Below are positions 11,180 to 23,874 of a DNA stretch of 64,000 nucleotides, piece by piece. The stretch covers positions 30,156,685 to 30,220,684 of the forward strand of contig JAFMSR010000006.1 in NCBI GenBank assembly GCA_022818135.1, read 5' to 3'. This DNA is from Saxidomus purpurata (Eukaryota > Mollusca > Bivalvia > Venerida > Veneridae). Position numbers and translations under genes: made by a program. The notes beneath the pieces are model-generated. The model did not search any database. It saw only the letters and a program-made list of their open reading frames with translations, and had not been told where the DNA came from. Position 1 is the first letter of the stretch. Every line of letters starts with the position of its first letter.

Positions 11180-11448
11180 AGCTGCTCGCTCCCAGATTTT
11201 GGTAAAAAAATAAAGTTCTTAAAACTGTATGTAAATAACGTATTTTAGAATATATTGTCATATAAAAAGGCTCCAGTATAAATTCATGTCACGTATATCT
11301 CTAAATTTCAAAAAATACGCTACCAAATTCTGCAAATTCCTACCTAGATTTTTGCTTTTTATTCTAGCCTTTAGTTTTATATTTATGAATAAGAATGTCA
11401 ATTTTTCTGAAAAATATTTTTTTCAACGGTAACTGAGAGCGAGCAGCT
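11180..11448 (+). mobile_element. TTAA MITE-1 copy a
   Basis: Terminal inverted repeats AGCTGCTCGCTC...GAGCGAGCAGCT, flanked by TTAA at 11,176-11,179 and 11,449-11,452. It is about 90 bp shorter than copies g and h because the middle with the CAAAAGCGTTGCAAACG palindrome is missing. Confidence 0.8.
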
Positions 11449-11452
11449 TTAA

Positions 11453-12835
11453 GTGTTGAAACTGTGTTCATTGCACTGACATGCGACCGCCTCCTTGGTT
11501 GATTGATTCACCACTTGCAAAGGGCTTTACCATGAATTTCTTTACAGATCATCTACAGGTTGCATACATCCTTCTTAGCAAAATCCATTGGAAATTATGA
11601 TCTGTATAGTGTTTATCAATGCTTGTACAATAATCGGTTGTAGCACGGTTGTTTTTCGCAGCACAACGTAGCTCACTTTCTAAACGGATCGTTACAATTT
11701 GCAGGCAAATTGTGAGAATTCAACTGAAAACTGTGATATATAGAGTGTTATCATGTTTTTACAATAATCGGCTATAGCACATCGATTGCACATTAAACAT
11801 TGATATCAAAATTTCGAATTAATTTTTCACAAAACTTGCTTGCTGTCTGCCATTGGTACCAATATATGATCTGTATAGATATTAAGCCACGCTGTGCGAA
11901 ACTCAATCATGCTACACGGTTGATTATAGTATAAACTTGACTACAAGTCACATTTTCCAATGTATTTTACAAAACGTGCTCAGATGGCTGCTTTTAATCT
12001 ATAAATTATCAATATTTGAATCTGAGCCACGCTTTGGGAAAACTAATTGTGCCACAGCCAAAGATAACAGGTCACGTTTTCTATACGATTTTCGAAAACC
12101 ATACTCAAAACAGAATTTTTAAATGTTTTCCCTCGTGTCATAGGTCAATGGTGTATTCCTAGACATTGTTTAGAACCGGATGATCGGTTAGGAATTTTAA
12201 TACATTCAATTATCTATACTTATATATGCTATCATGCTGATTAATTATTTGTTATGTCTTTTTTGTTCAGTGTAAATGCTTATTTATATACTTGATGAGC
12301 AAGACATAAACAAGCAGAAATCAACCAGTACCTTACAGCACTTTGCAAGTCCATATTTCTGATGGTAAACATTGACTGTTTCCCACCAAAAGTTGAAATA
12401 TTTCAATTGGCTGATATAAGAGCCAGTTTGTAAACATTATCATTTTGAAACCCTTTAAGATTCACCTCGCTCACCTTAGATAGAAAGCCGTATGAAGTAG
12501 TGATGATAACTAATGATAGAACGAAGTCATTGCACCCATGCTGAGTCTTAAGTACCTACCCAAACAGTCGTTATCGTTTTTCATATCTTTACATTATCGG
12601 AAACAAGCCCATTAAATATCTTTGACAGACACATATATCATTGACTGTCCTAATTTATGAGCTATCTGAAAGTAATAATTTCCGACTGATACAAACTAAT
12701 TTCAAGTAGTACATGTATAAATGGCTTCACTTACATAACAAATGAATTAAATGCAATATTTGTAAAAGACAGTTTCAGTTAGGTTTTATAATAGTTTGAA
12801 CATTCTTAAATTATCAAAATAGATATTGCACTCAT
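11453..12835. other. AT-rich stretch, no gene seen
   Basis: There are diffuse internal similarities (sentences around ACAATAATCGG and TATAGCAC recur at 11,630 and 11,760), suggesting an old duplication, but no exon or recognisable element. Confidence 0.35.
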
Positions 12836-12839
12836 TTAA

Positions 12840-13200
12840 AGGGACATACCCAATAACTGATGTCGAACTAAATAACCTCCAAAGCATAAATTATAGAACC
12901 TTGGAAGTATTATAACTTAACCTAAAAGTTTCATCTATCTATTCTATGCCATTATCGATAAAATTAACGGTTTAAAATATACTGCAGTACCATAAACCAT
13001 TCAATAATCTATGTAGAGTTGTTGTTGTAAAATAAATGGGTGGATGCGATTTATTACAGAAAGCCTCTATATTGTGGTAAAATGAGGCATTTTTCGCCAT
13101 AGGTTCTTCTTTGAAATTGTATTTATTTATCATTTTACGTTCATTGAACACATAATATATGTTTCGAGAATATAATCAGCTAGATATAGGGAGTGCCACT
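12840..13200 (+). mobile_element. TTAA MITE-2 copy
   Basis: Starts TTAAAGGGACATACCC and ends near GGGAGTGCC. The family body includes a TACTGCAGTACC motif and a GGCATTTTTCGCCATAGG block shared with seven other copies in the window. The right-hand TTAA is lost. Confidence 0.75.
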
Positions 13201-13397
13201 TTTATTCAAGAGCCGAAAATTACTAAGTAAATTATCGAAATCTAAATGTTGAAATTTCTGATAACCAGAAGATCTCAGATGAGCTCGATTACGAGTTTGA
13301 TATTATCAATACCTTAATATCACTATTAGGACATACCAAATTGTTTCTTCATTTACTGTCAAACCAGTTTTAGAAAACCTAACCAGCTATCCTGAAA

Positions 13398-13966
13398 TGA
13401 CTAGACCTATCACTAAATGTGATTAATAGCCCCGAAAGACTGCTTTATAAACTGAGGAAGTTCGTAGTAACAGAATACCTTGCAAAAAAAAAAAAAAACT
13501 AAAAAAGAGATATTGTTCTTGGCAATAACTCTGTAATTTGTCAAGATAGAGTTATGGTTCTTGTACACTGCACTTCCTCTCAATTTGGTTGACCATTGTA
13601 TGAAGTTGTCTTGAATTCCAACCAGTAGTTTTTAAGTTATGCTCCGGACAAGGAAGGAAAAGTAACAAAGGGCAATAACTTTGTAATTACTCAAGAAAGA
13701 GGTATGGTTCTTGTACACTGCACCTCCTCTTATTGTGCTTGACCATTGTATGAAGTTGTATTGAATTCCAACCATTAGTTTCAAGTTATGCTCCGGACAA
13801 GCAAAAGTAATAAAGGGCAATAACTCTGTAATTAGTCAAGATGGAGTTATTGTTCTTGTGCACGGCACTTCCTCTCAATGTGCTTGACCATTGTATGAAG
13901 TTGTATTGAATTCTAACTAACAGTTTTCAAGTTGTGCTCCGGACAAGGAAAATGCAACGGACAGCA
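13398..13966 (+). repeat. Tandem-core element, copy 1 (three ~150-bp repeats)
   Basis: Starts ACTAGACCTATCACTAAA and then carries about three tandem copies of a 145-150-bp repeat containing GGGCAATAACTCTGTAATT and GTTATGCTCCGGACAA. The same start and repeat recur at 42,846-43,530. The core is a diverged relative of the 18.9-20.6-kb array. It resembles bivalve non-autonomous elements with ~160-bp tandem cores. Confidence 0.7.
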
Positions 13967-15870
13967 CGCCCGAACGACCAACCACCGGGTGACTCCTACA
14001 TATCCCCGTAAACTTCGTTTCGGGGTTATAAAACATTATCCTTCAAATAAAACCGAGGCAATTTACTGCCGTCCTTACCAAAACATAACCGCCATCGTTC
14101 CTAATTCCATGTTTGACTTTACATTTATCCATAACATGTTGGATTTTCAATGAAAAAAACAACATTTTTTGAAAAGGATAACAAGTCTGTTTGTGTATGT
14201 GCATCTCATAGAAATTGTCCTAGGCAAGGAATATTCACCTATTTTGAAGAAGAATATGCACAAGCCGATTAACCCTTCACAAAGTTGAAAGAGTTTTAGC
14301 TACACGCAATGGTCAACCAAACGCCAATGTGTTTCTATTATTGTCAGAAAATTGATATCTAGTATTATAATAATAATGTGTCGCCTTCAACATAATGATT
14401 GTTGAATAGACATCTCAAAGTTTTGTGTTTAATGCAAACTAATCGAGAACGATTTTACAACCTTTTTTGACTTTGACAGTCACAATCGTTACCTTTGAAA
14501 CGGAGTTAAAACATATGTACACCTTCGTGATTAGATTACTACGCATCTACACTCCACACAGTGATATACTAACCGGTATATCACTGAAAAGTGAAATTTA
14601 TTTCATAAATATAACACGGCTGAACTTGTGCTATAATTGTGAGTAGAACAGTAGCAGGGTATATTTAACCAGTTCTGTATTCTCACTCGGAAACAGATAC
14701 CGCTAGTAACGTTAAAATGTTTGTAAAACCACTACTTATAAGATTTACAATGGACACAGGTGTATAAATGTGTCATGTGTACATTGTATTATAAATTGCA
14801 GTATTGTAATGTGCCTAGGCTTCCCCGAATACACATACACATCGATGCATAGCGAGTTAACCGGACTCAGGAACCCATGTGAACAAAAGATGTATAAGCA
14901 ACTTAAATATTCTTCAAACAATGGACAAAAAACGAATCAAGACGTTCCGAAACCCTTGAGATAAATGTACCACCTTTTATGAAACAGCATTTAAATTCGT
15001 CGGTAGAGGACTGTTTGCCAGAAATGGGCTCTAGGCAAAATCCCATCGACATTACTCTTCGCCTATAGGGGATACGTTCATGTCGTTGTTGCTCGGCCTA
15101 GGAAACCTGTGAACGTCTCATGTGACTGTTCGATTTCAGGCTGGGAATAGGGGCATATTGACTAATCGGAGCACCGGGTCCAAATTTCGGCAATGTGTGC
15201 GTACTTTGCAGTGCGGACACGACCGGCAGCTTGGTTCCCCTATGGCGAAAATCAGCAGGGTGCGATCGTTGGCTTTCTGGCGCAGGCTAATATATCCGGA
15301 CGTTGGAACCCGCATTGACGAAAACTTTCCGCATTTAAAAAGGGCACAACGCCTGCTCTGGTCAGTATAAGGTCGTAAGTATGCATTGTTTCTACGCAAC
15401 TATATGTAAGAGCACATCATGTTTAACATATTACATTTAAATATAGAAAAAACCACTGGAGTATATGTGAGCTAAAAAAACGGATAGTCTTTCAATCAAT
15501 CACGACGTGCGAGACGATGCAACGAACAAGTAAACCCGTGGTTAGGCCAACACATATAAAACAAACACCCAATTACACAAATTGTGTCATGGCTTTGAGA
15601 TGCATCTACATAAGAGCAAAGTTTTGTGTATGGGGGCGGAACATAAAACTGTACTCTATCTGAAAAAAGGGCACAATTTCAGTGGAGTTATATAGGAAAT
15701 TGGCCACGATTATTATCGCAAACAGGCCCGAATTTCACGAAAATACTTAAGTAATTACTCAGTAACATGCTCAACCTATTTCAACACATACACTATCAGG
15801 TTACATGTTTAAACATTGAAATTATTCAAATTTGCCAGAATCGTATTTACCCATTTATTACAATTGTATA
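13967..15870. other. Mixed stretch with a GC-richer patch
   Basis: A GC-richer patch at about 15,000-15,400 is open on both strands (82 codons plus, 87 codons minus) but shows no motif, start context or splice sites that I trust. The rest is AT-rich with no gene seen. Confidence 0.3.
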
Positions 15871-15875
15871 CACTT

Positions 15876-15985
15876 GTTAGTTTTTATACTGAAGCCTTTT
15901 TATATGAGTATATGTTCTAAAATACGTTATTTACAGACAGTTTGAAGAACTTTATTTTTTTACCAAAATTTGAGAGCGAGCAGCT
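15876..15985 (+). mobile_element. TTAA MITE-1 copy b (right end only)
   Basis: Only the terminal ~110 bp remain, ending GAGCGAGCAGCT and followed by TTAA at 15,986-15,989. Confidence 0.7.
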
Positions 15986-15989
15986 TTAA

Positions 15990-16795
15990 GATTCTTAAAA
16001 TTCTTAACTTGTACTCAAATGAATATGACTTGCAATAAGTAATTTACAATATTTTTGTTATTTCAACATGTTAATTTCATTAAAAAATAGACTATCGTAA
16101 AAAATGACAACATTAAATATTCTTATTTTTAGAGACAATTATACTTTAAAATAACGTACTAAGCTGAGCAATTACTAATTATTTTCGTGAAATTGGGGCC
16201 TAACTAAAACCTATTAATGAATATTAATGATAATTGTTAGTTTCGGTGAAATATCACGTTATATTTTCACCGAGTTTTAGAGTGACTTATATAACGAAGC
16301 TTTATCATGAAAACACCGTCAAATTGAGCTAGGGAAGAAGAATGAAATCCGTAACAGCAACCCTCAGGCAAACGGAAAACGGACAACTGTAATATTTTGT
16401 TTGCCTTTTCGGGTGATATTGTTGGACAATCAACGGGTGCCGTTTTATCCGAAATCAAAAATGCATTAAGTATGGAACTATAGAGGTCAAAGGAAGTTTT
16501 AGGTGGCGAATTAGAGTAAAACATGCAATTTTAATTCTTCAGATGACATCCGTACTTTATATGTTCAGTAGCAGAGTAAACCTACACTGTGCCTGGGTGA
16601 CCACCCTGACCCTGACTATTCTGCCTCTAGATGAACCTCGGATATTTTTAAAGACAATCTTCTTACACTCGCAGTGCAAAACTGTTTGCAGTTCCTGCAG
16701 AGAGTTGCTGTTATGATTAACAGCATTTGTCCTTCGTTTATTTGAAGGTGATTAAATGATATCATTTTTTAAAGCCACTATATATTTATTATGCC
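15990..16795. other. No gene seen
   Basis: AT-rich sequence; a minus-strand 85-codon open frame at 16,267-16,524 has no recognisable feature. Confidence 0.3.
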
Positions 16796-17590
16796 CCCGA
16801 AGGGTGGCCTATTAAAATCGCACCGTCCGTCTGTGCGTCCCTACTTACAAATTCGTGTCCGGACTGTAACTCTGTCGTGCATTGAAGGATTTTAAAATAA
16901 CTTGGCACACCACACTTGGAGTATGAAGGTTATGGAATCCTCTATATATGCACACATTCGTGTCCGGACTGTAACTTTGTCATGCATTGAAGGATTTTAA
17001 AATAACATAGCACAAATGTCAAGCACATTAAGACGACATGTTGCGTGCAAGACCCACGTCCCTACCTCAAAGGTCAAGGTCACACTTGGAGTTTGAAGGT
17101 AATGGATTCCTCTATATGTGCACACATTCGTGTCCGGACTGTAACTTTGTCATGCATTGAAGGATTTTAAAATAACTTAACACAAATGTCTAGCACATCA
17201 AGACGACGTGTCGCGTGCAAGACCAACGTCCCTAGCTCAAAGGTCAAGGTCATGCTTAGAGTTTGAAGGTAATGGATTCCTCTATATATGCACACATTCG
17301 TGTCCGGACTGTAACTTTGTCATGCATTGAAGGATTTTAAAATAACTTGGCACAAATGTCTAGCACATCAAGCGGATCCGTCGCGTGCAAGACCCAAGTC
17401 CCTACCTCAAAGGTCAAGGTCACACTTAGTGTTTAAAGTAATGGAATACTGTATGCATGGTTACTCTGTCATGCATGGAAGGATTTTAAAATTACATAGC
17501 ACATTTATTGAGCACATGGAGAGGACACAGACTGTGAGGCACCTCTTTCGGGGACATTCGTCACTTGTGAGGGACAGCTCTTGTTTTATG
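16796..17590 (+). repeat. Tandem-core element with ~170-bp repeats
   Basis: Starts ATGCCCCCGAAGGGTGGCC and holds about four copies of a repeat containing ATTCGTGTCCGGACTGTAAC at 16,850, 16,955, 17,124 and 17,295, and ends near GAGGGACAGCTCTTGTTTT. The open frames inside it are by-products of the repeats. Confidence 0.7.
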
Positions 17591-17849
17591 TTAAAAACTC
17601 AAATATTAGATTAATAAAAGTTTATATAGTAAACATGGCGGCATTTTAACGATATCATAAATTACATGTAACCCCGACATTGATTTTGCTCGTTATACTT
17701 TTAGACGTTAGCCCTGGTAGACAATTTTGCTTAGCTACTTATCTTTCCTATAAATGTATGCAGTTGCCATGATACAAAACCATTTAGATTATAAACTAAT
17801 GTTTGAACATACAATTGTCAAAACTAAATAGTGAGTAGAATAATATTCA

Positions 17850-18180
17850 ATTATTATGTGTTCAATGAACGTAAAATGATAAATAATACAATTTCAAAGA
17901 AGAACCTATGGCGAAAAATGCTTCATTTTACCACAATTAATAAATATAGAGACTTTCTGTAATAAATCGCATCCACCCAATAATTGTACAACAACTCTAC
18001 ATAGATTATTGAATGAATTACGGTACTGCAGTATATTTTAAACCGCTGATTTTATCGATAATGACTGGATATGCCTAAATGTAGCTTAAACTTTTATGTT
18101 AAGTTATAACATTTCCAAAGATTCTATTATTTATGTTTTGGATGTTATCTAGTTTGATAGCAGTTATAGGGTATGTCCCT
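17850..18180 (-). mobile_element. TTAA MITE-2 copy, reversed
   Basis: The family body is read from right to left, ending at GGGTATGTCCC followed by TTAA at 18,181-18,184. The other end is truncated at about 17,850. Confidence 0.75.
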
Positions 18181-18184
18181 TTAA

Positions 18185-18690
18185 CAAACGGAAACCATCA
18201 TTTTAATATAATACTTAGATTTTTAAATAAACTTACCTCTTGAAAATTGTTTGAGTTCAAAATCAACACGTTTTCCTTACATAATGTCTCATTTAGATTA
18301 TTTCATGCGTATTTTTACATGTTACATAAAGTAGCCATTTTCATTGTTTGAGCATCTGTTACCACGGAAATTGTTATCCACATCTATAAACAAAATTTGA
18401 TAGGGTAAAATATACTTGTATGGTTAAACGACGTTAAATGAGACATAACTACTCGTTTTTCTCGGCATTTACCATTGTAACAAAATAAGTTCAAAGTGCA
18501 AAGATGGCTGACCGAACGATGTCGATCGTAGTTTAATTATCTTTCAATTATTAAGTATATATGCATACATAATAGTGATTGAATGATAAAACATCGTAGG
18601 GTTCAGCGTGTTGATACATAATAACGTTAAATCGTTATCAATGAGATACCCTTATTCTTCAACGAGGTTACAGTAAACGCATTTTTCAAC
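18185..18690. other. No gene seen
   Basis: AT-rich sequence without a repeat or exon I can identify. Confidence 0.3.
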
Positions 18691-18694
18691 AAGA

Positions 18695-20650
18695 GCCATG
18701 TTACACATGGTTAATCCCCCCGCCAGGAAAAAGTTACCTGAAGGTTGTACTTTCGTACATTTTACTTGGTGAGAGGAAATCCTTAAAAAGCCGTATAGTT
18801 ATGGTCATGCTGAGTACAGTTTTCAAGAAAGTGGGAAAAAAATAAGGCAATGAAGAGAAGGTTTGCAAAATTATATTAATGTTCATTATCAGTATAGGTA
18901 TGATACTTTTCTATTTGACTAAAAGTAGACAAGGTAGAGTTATTGTTCTTGCACATGCACTTCCTACTAATGTGCTTTGTCAGTGTATTAAGTTTGAAGA
19001 AAATCCCTCAAGTACTTTTGGAGTTATGCTCCGGACAAAGATTTTCAAGTAAATCTGATAAAGGGGAGTAACTCTAAAAGTAAGCAAGGTAGAGTTATTG
19101 TTCTTGCACAATGCACTTCCTACCAATGTGCTATGTCAGTGTATTAAGTTTGAAGAAAATCCCTCAAGTACTTTTGGAGTTATGCTCTGGACAAAACTTT
19201 TAAAGTAAATCTGATAAAGGGAATAACTCTAAAAGTAGGCAAGGTAGAGTTATTGTTCTTGCACACTGCACTTCCTACCAATGTGCTATGTCAGTGTATT
19301 AAGTTTGAAGAAAATCCCTCAAGTACTTTTGGAGTTATGCTCTGGACAAAACTTTTAAAGTAAATCTGATAAAGGGGAATAACTCTAAAAGTAGGCAAGG
19401 TAGAGTTATTGTTCTTGCACACTGCACTTCCTACCAATGTGCTATGTCAGTGTATTAAGTTTGAAGAAAATCCCTCAAGTACTTTTGGAGTTATGCTTCG
19501 GACAAGTAAATCTGATAAAGGGGAATAACTCTAAAAGTAGGCAAGGAAGAGTTATTGTTCTTGCACACTACACTTCCTACCAATGTGCTATGTCAGTGTA
19601 TTAAGTTTGAAGAAAATCCCTTTAGTACTTTTGGAGTTATGCTTCGGACAAGTAAATCTGATAAAGGGGAATAACTCTAAAAGTAGGCAAGGTAGAGTTA
19701 TTGTTCTTGCACACTGCACTTTCTACTAATGTGCTATGTCAGTGTATTAAGTTTGAAGTAAATCCCTCAAGTAATTTTGGAGTTATGCTCTGGACAAAAC
19801 TTTTAAAGTAAATCTGATAAAGGGGAATAACTCTAGAAGTAGGCAAGGTAGAGTTATTGTTCTTGCACACTGCACTTCCTACCAATGTGCTATGTCAGTG
19901 TATCAAGTTTGAAGAAAATCCCTTCAGTACTTTTGAAGTTATGCTCCGGACAAGTAAATCTGATAAAGGGGAATAACTCTAAAAGTAGGCAAGGTAGAGT
20001 TATTGTTCTTGCACACTGCACTTCCTACCAATGTGCTATGTCAGTGTATTAAGTTTGACGTAAATCCCTCAAGTACTTTTGGAGTTATGCTCTGGACAAA
20101 ACTTTTTAGAGTAAATCTGATAAAGGGGAATAACTCTAAAAGTAGGCAAGGTAGAGTTATTGTTCTTGCACACTGCACTTCCTACCAATGTGCTATGTCA
20201 GTGTATTAAGTTTGAAGTAAATCCCTCAAGTACTTTTGGAGTTATGCTCTAGACAAAACTTTTAGAGTAAATCTGATAAAGGGGAATAACTCTAAAAGTA
20301 GGCAAGGTAGAGTTATTGTTCTTGCACTCTGCACTTCCTAGAAATGGGCTTTGTCAGTGTATTAAGTTTGAAGAAAATCCCTCAGGTACTTTTGGAGTTA
20401 TGCTCCGGACAAAGTTTTTCAAGTAAATCTGATAAAAGGGGAATAACTCTAAAAGTAGGCAAGGTAGAGTTATTGTTCTTACACACTGCACTTCCTCCCA
20501 ATGTGCTCTGTCAGTGTATGAAGTTTGAAGAAAATCGCTCAAGTACTTTTGGAGTTATGCTCCGGACATAATTGGGACGGACGCACGGACGGACGGACAG
20601 ACGGACGAAGAGCATTTCTAATATCCCCTTCGCCTTCGGCGCGGGGATAA
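18695..20650 (+). mobile_element. Large tandem-core element ending in a hairpin
   Basis: Begins near CAACAAGAGCCATGTTACAC. Positions 18,918-20,575 hold eleven tandem repeats; the motif GTAGAGTTATTGTTCTTGCA recurs at about 18,933, 19,089, 19,244, 19,401, 19,548, 19,689, 19,846, 19,991, 20,150, 20,306 and 20,463, a period of 141-159 bp. It is followed by GGACGGACGGACAGACGG and then a perfect-armed hairpin TATCCCC...GGGGATA at 20,622-20,649. The design matches non-autonomous bivalve elements of the pearl/Helitron-like kind, known for ~160-bp cores; no transposase or Rep/helicase is present. Open frames inside are repeat by-products. Confidence 0.75.
20622..20649 (+). other. Terminal hairpin of the tandem-core element
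   Basis: Stem TATCCCC/GGGGATA with an inner CGCC/GGCG stem, located where a Helitron-like 3' hairpin would be expected. Confidence 0.6.
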
Positions 20651-21609
20651 ACAAAACTTAAGTCATGTACTGACGGGAGTTTGCCATACTTTCGTTCTTA
20701 AAAAAAGGACCAGTGCTAGATTATCATGCTCATCTCCTCCGAATAAAGCCTATATCTTTTTCACATTTTGAATAGTTACTTGATTTCACCCATAAAAAGT
20801 TATGCGACAAAAGTATTTTATAACGTCCGTAGATCTACGTTTATTTTTCTGAGATGAGATATTTCTTTCGGAACATATTGCTTAACCTGTCTTTTATTTC
20901 CAAAGTCTTTTAATCCATCGTTGTAAGTTTCCTATTGATTAAACGCATTCCTACGTAGACACACATGACCAAGAAATTTGCTAGAACAACTTTTAAAAGC
21001 AGTTACAAGTACTTTACAGCTTAGTCGCTGTTGAGTTTATATCCTACAATTTTGATTTAAACGCAATATTTGAAGACACACTTAATTTGCTTTCAAAGAA
21101 CGTGTAAAATACTTCGTTGAAAGGGATAATAATTAAATATATTATAGCCTAGTACACAGAATAAGTTATCGTCTTTGATTTTTGAAATTATTGACTCTGT
21201 TAGACTCTCTGTTTGAATGTTTCGGTGGAGCAAAAATGTACTTTCAAATCCAAGCGAAAGTCTTGTTAACGTGTGAGAAGTTATCATCGGCTAAATCATA
21301 CTGTATGAGCTGTTTTAGGAGGCATGAATTGTAACCGTGACCATTACGAACGCCAGTAAGTACCACAAACACCTGTGACAATGTTTGTTAAACATTTCCG
21401 AAAACAGCTCTTTTCCCCCCTTTTGTTATTCTTCAAAAACCAGCTGATCACTGGTTGATAAACTTAATTTTTCATTTAATGTAAAAGTATTTCTCTAATT
21501 TTGTCAGGAACGCTGAATTACCGCACCTCCACATTTCCGAAAACAACTTTGTTTCACCCTTCAAAAAAATCAGCTAATCACTGTTTGATAAACTTGCTAA
21601 AGAGGCATT
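20651..21609. other. No gene seen
   Basis: AT-rich sequence; two related segments (around ACATTTCCGAAAACA at 21,390 and 21,530) suggest a small duplication. Confidence 0.3.
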
Positions 21610-21812
21610 TCCTACATCTTGCAGAATATATTCTCGAAACAAAGATTATGTGTTCAATGAACGTAAAATGATAAATAATACAATTTCAAAGAAGAACCTA
21701 TGGCGAAAAATGCCTCATTTTACCACAATTAATCAATATAGAGGCTTTCTGTAATAAATCGCATCCACCCATTAATTGTACAACAACAACAACTCTACAT
21801 AGATTATAGAAT
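21610..21812 (-). mobile_element. TTAA MITE-2 fragment, reversed
   Basis: About half of the family body, from the GAGAATATATTCTCG side to the ACTCTACATAG block. Both inverted ends are missing. Confidence 0.65.
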
Positions 21813-22519
21813 GGTAGGGTGTCATTCATATCGCATCCTATATTGTGACTTATGCCCTTGGGCTAGATCCACTGAAATTCCTTCAACGGCTAGATCCACG
21901 CTATTATTTACCATAGCATCGGTGCAAAAATGAGATATTGTTTAATTTTATTGATAGAAAGAGTAAAATATATTTGAAGGACTTTAAACATGATCTCAGC
22001 ATTCGGTGTTCTCATCACATGTACGTAGGTCTATGTTTCACACATACTGTATACATGATTTAAGGAAATGACTTTGAACATATAGTACCAGCCATGATTA
22101 TAGATCAAGAAAACAAATAGATCTATGTGTCTTAAATTATAGCATATGGTGTTGTAATCAAAAATATTTTGTGACAAAAGTTTCAACTTGATACTCCATA
22201 AAAGATGTGTTTCGGCGTGCTTTTGCAGATGCACGAGAAAAATAAAATTTGCAGCTCTGTAAAAGTTTTTTGTTAAAATTTTGTAACAATTAGTTTCTAT
22301 AATTATACAAAGGCCGAATTTAATAAAGGCCGTGCATAATTTTACACCGGACACCATGAAAATCATTTTCAAGATTTTTTATGAAAAACAATGAAATCGC
22401 TAAGACATGGAAATAAGAAACAATATGCTTGAAAAGGTTTATTATACGCTTCACCCGTATATAATTTTGTATAATAATTCACGAAGTTGTAGCGATCGAT
22501 CTTGCATGTTGCAGTTATT

Positions 22520-22560
22520 TCAGTGCACTACGACGTCACATCCGCTAAATTTAATTTAGC
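22520..22560. promoter_or_regulatory. Cluster of CRE, ETS-like and NRF1-like sites
   Basis: Within 35 bases: TGACGTC read on the minus strand as part of GACGTCACATCCG (CRE beside an ETS-like core) and GCGCAGGCGCA (NRF1-like). Such clusters are typical of CpG-type animal promoters. No exon can be attached to it. Chance remains possible. Confidence 0.3.
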
Positions 22561-22570
22561 GCAGGCGCAA

Positions 22571-22592
22571 CTTTACCTACCTACCTACCTAC
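22571..22592 (+). repeat. ACCT microsatellite
   Basis: About five tandem copies of ACCT. Confidence 0.85.
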
Positions 22593-22654
22593 CACCTTCC
22601 ATCTTCCTGTACTGTCGAACCCTAGACAATTTCTTGCGCGTCAAGCCACAACGT

Positions 22655-22961
22655 TAAGGGTCCACTACTAAGTGAAAATTAAGTGACAGTTACATGTATT
22701 TCAATGGCAGGTACATTACCTTATGCAAGACACTAAATATTTCAATGGCAGGTACATTACCTTATGCAAGACACTAAATAATGAAGATTGGCAGGTTAAA
22801 ATTCACAGAAAGTGTTTGGAACATGAAGAAAAATATGACGTATTATGTTGAAATCTCATTGATTCGACAAAATGACCACCCAGGTCTTTTTAACTTTCTT
22901 CATAATGCATAGAAAAATAATTGTACATGTACTGTGGTTTATTTAGAATTTCTACATACCA
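22655..22961 (+). mobile_element. Dispersed repeat MITE-3, copy 1
   Basis: Shares about 250 bp with 28,131-28,385, starting AAGGGTCCACTACTAAG. This copy has a direct duplication of a ~40-bp internal segment (TTTCAATGGCAGGTACATTA at 22,700 and 22,740). Confidence 0.7.
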
Positions 22962-22989
22962 ACTTTCTTTTATTAAAAATAACTTATTT

Positions 22990-23352
22990 CTGTGTTTTTA
23001 GCAGCTTTTCTGATCGATGATTGTCCGTCGTCCGTCAACATTTTGATTAAAATGACATCTCCTCTGAAACCTCTAGGCCAGTGTTGATAAAACTACGCAG
23101 GAATGTTCCTTGCATGAAGCTCTACCAAAATTGTTCAAAGAATTCCATTCCATGCAGAACTCTGGTTGCTATGGCAACAAATAGGAAAATCTTTAAAAAT
23201 CTTCTCCTCTGAAACCACAAGGCCTAGAGCTTAGATATTTGGCATGTAGCATTGCCTAGTAGACCTCTTCAAAGTTTGTTCAAATTATGCCCCTGGGGTC
23301 AAAATTGACCTTGCCCGTGGGGGGGAGTCACGTGTTTTACAAAGGCGTATAT
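22990..23352 (+). repeat. Bivalve-type dispersed repeat fragment
   Basis: Contains GATGATTGTCCGTCGTCCGTC and TCTCCTCTGAAACC twice, phrases shared with the 32.75-33.20-kb and 40.35-41.45-kb elements, so it is probably a diverged or partial copy of that family. Confidence 0.5.
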
Positions 23353-23355
23353 AGG

Positions 23356-23617
23356 AAAACAAAAATAATATCAAACAGGGAATGCCACGTACCAAGAACG
23401 CAGCCTCCCCAAAACGAGCCCCACAGCACCCAGAAGTGCACACCACCAACACACACACACACACAACACAAACACACACAATCATGTACACACACAAACA
23501 CACACTAGCATACAAAGCAAACACACGAGGACAAAACGAACAATTAAAGGAACACAGTGGGGCACCGCCTTGGAACGGTCAGTGGCAAAAACACCACTGG
23601 GGAGCTTAAACCTGTTT
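23356..23617 (-). mobile_element. RetA copy
   Basis: Minus-sense copy with its A-rich 3' end at 23,356, the GGGGAGG block, a CA microsatellite and the GGGGCACCGCC block. It is 5'-truncated at about GGTTTATGGTGCGC, where a MITE-1 fragment begins. Confidence 0.8.
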
Positions 23618-23624
23618 ATGGTGC

Positions 23625-23830
23625 GCAACAAAAGGCTAGAATCAACAATAGAAAAGAAAATTTAGGTAAGAATTTGCAAAAATCGATTGAAAATGCTGGT
23701 TTTACGGCACCGCTTTACTATATGATTTCAAAAGCGTTGCACCATTTGGTAGCGTATTATTTCAAATCTACCGATCTATACACTTGGAAGGAATTTATAC
23801 TGGAACATTTTTATATGACTTTATTGTTAT
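23625..23830 (+). mobile_element. TTAA MITE-1 fragment
   Basis: Internal part of MITE-1 (GGCTAGAATC, AATCGATTGAAAA, CGGCACCGCT, TTTATACTGGA). Both inverted ends are absent and a RetA copy abuts it. Confidence 0.65.
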
Positions 23831-23874
23831 ACCCGGGTTTTCACTAAACCACTAATAAAGTCTAATTTGACTGT

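Noticed and set aside
15122..15399. GC-richer patch open on both strands
   Set aside because: No motif, splice sites or homology signal; open frames on both strands suggest composition alone.
23287..23609. Thr/His-rich and Cys/Val-rich open frames at every RetA copy (also 25,781-26,308, 29,241-29,574, 52,386-52,722)
   Set aside because: They translate the CA/TG microsatellite of the element and appear on both strands.
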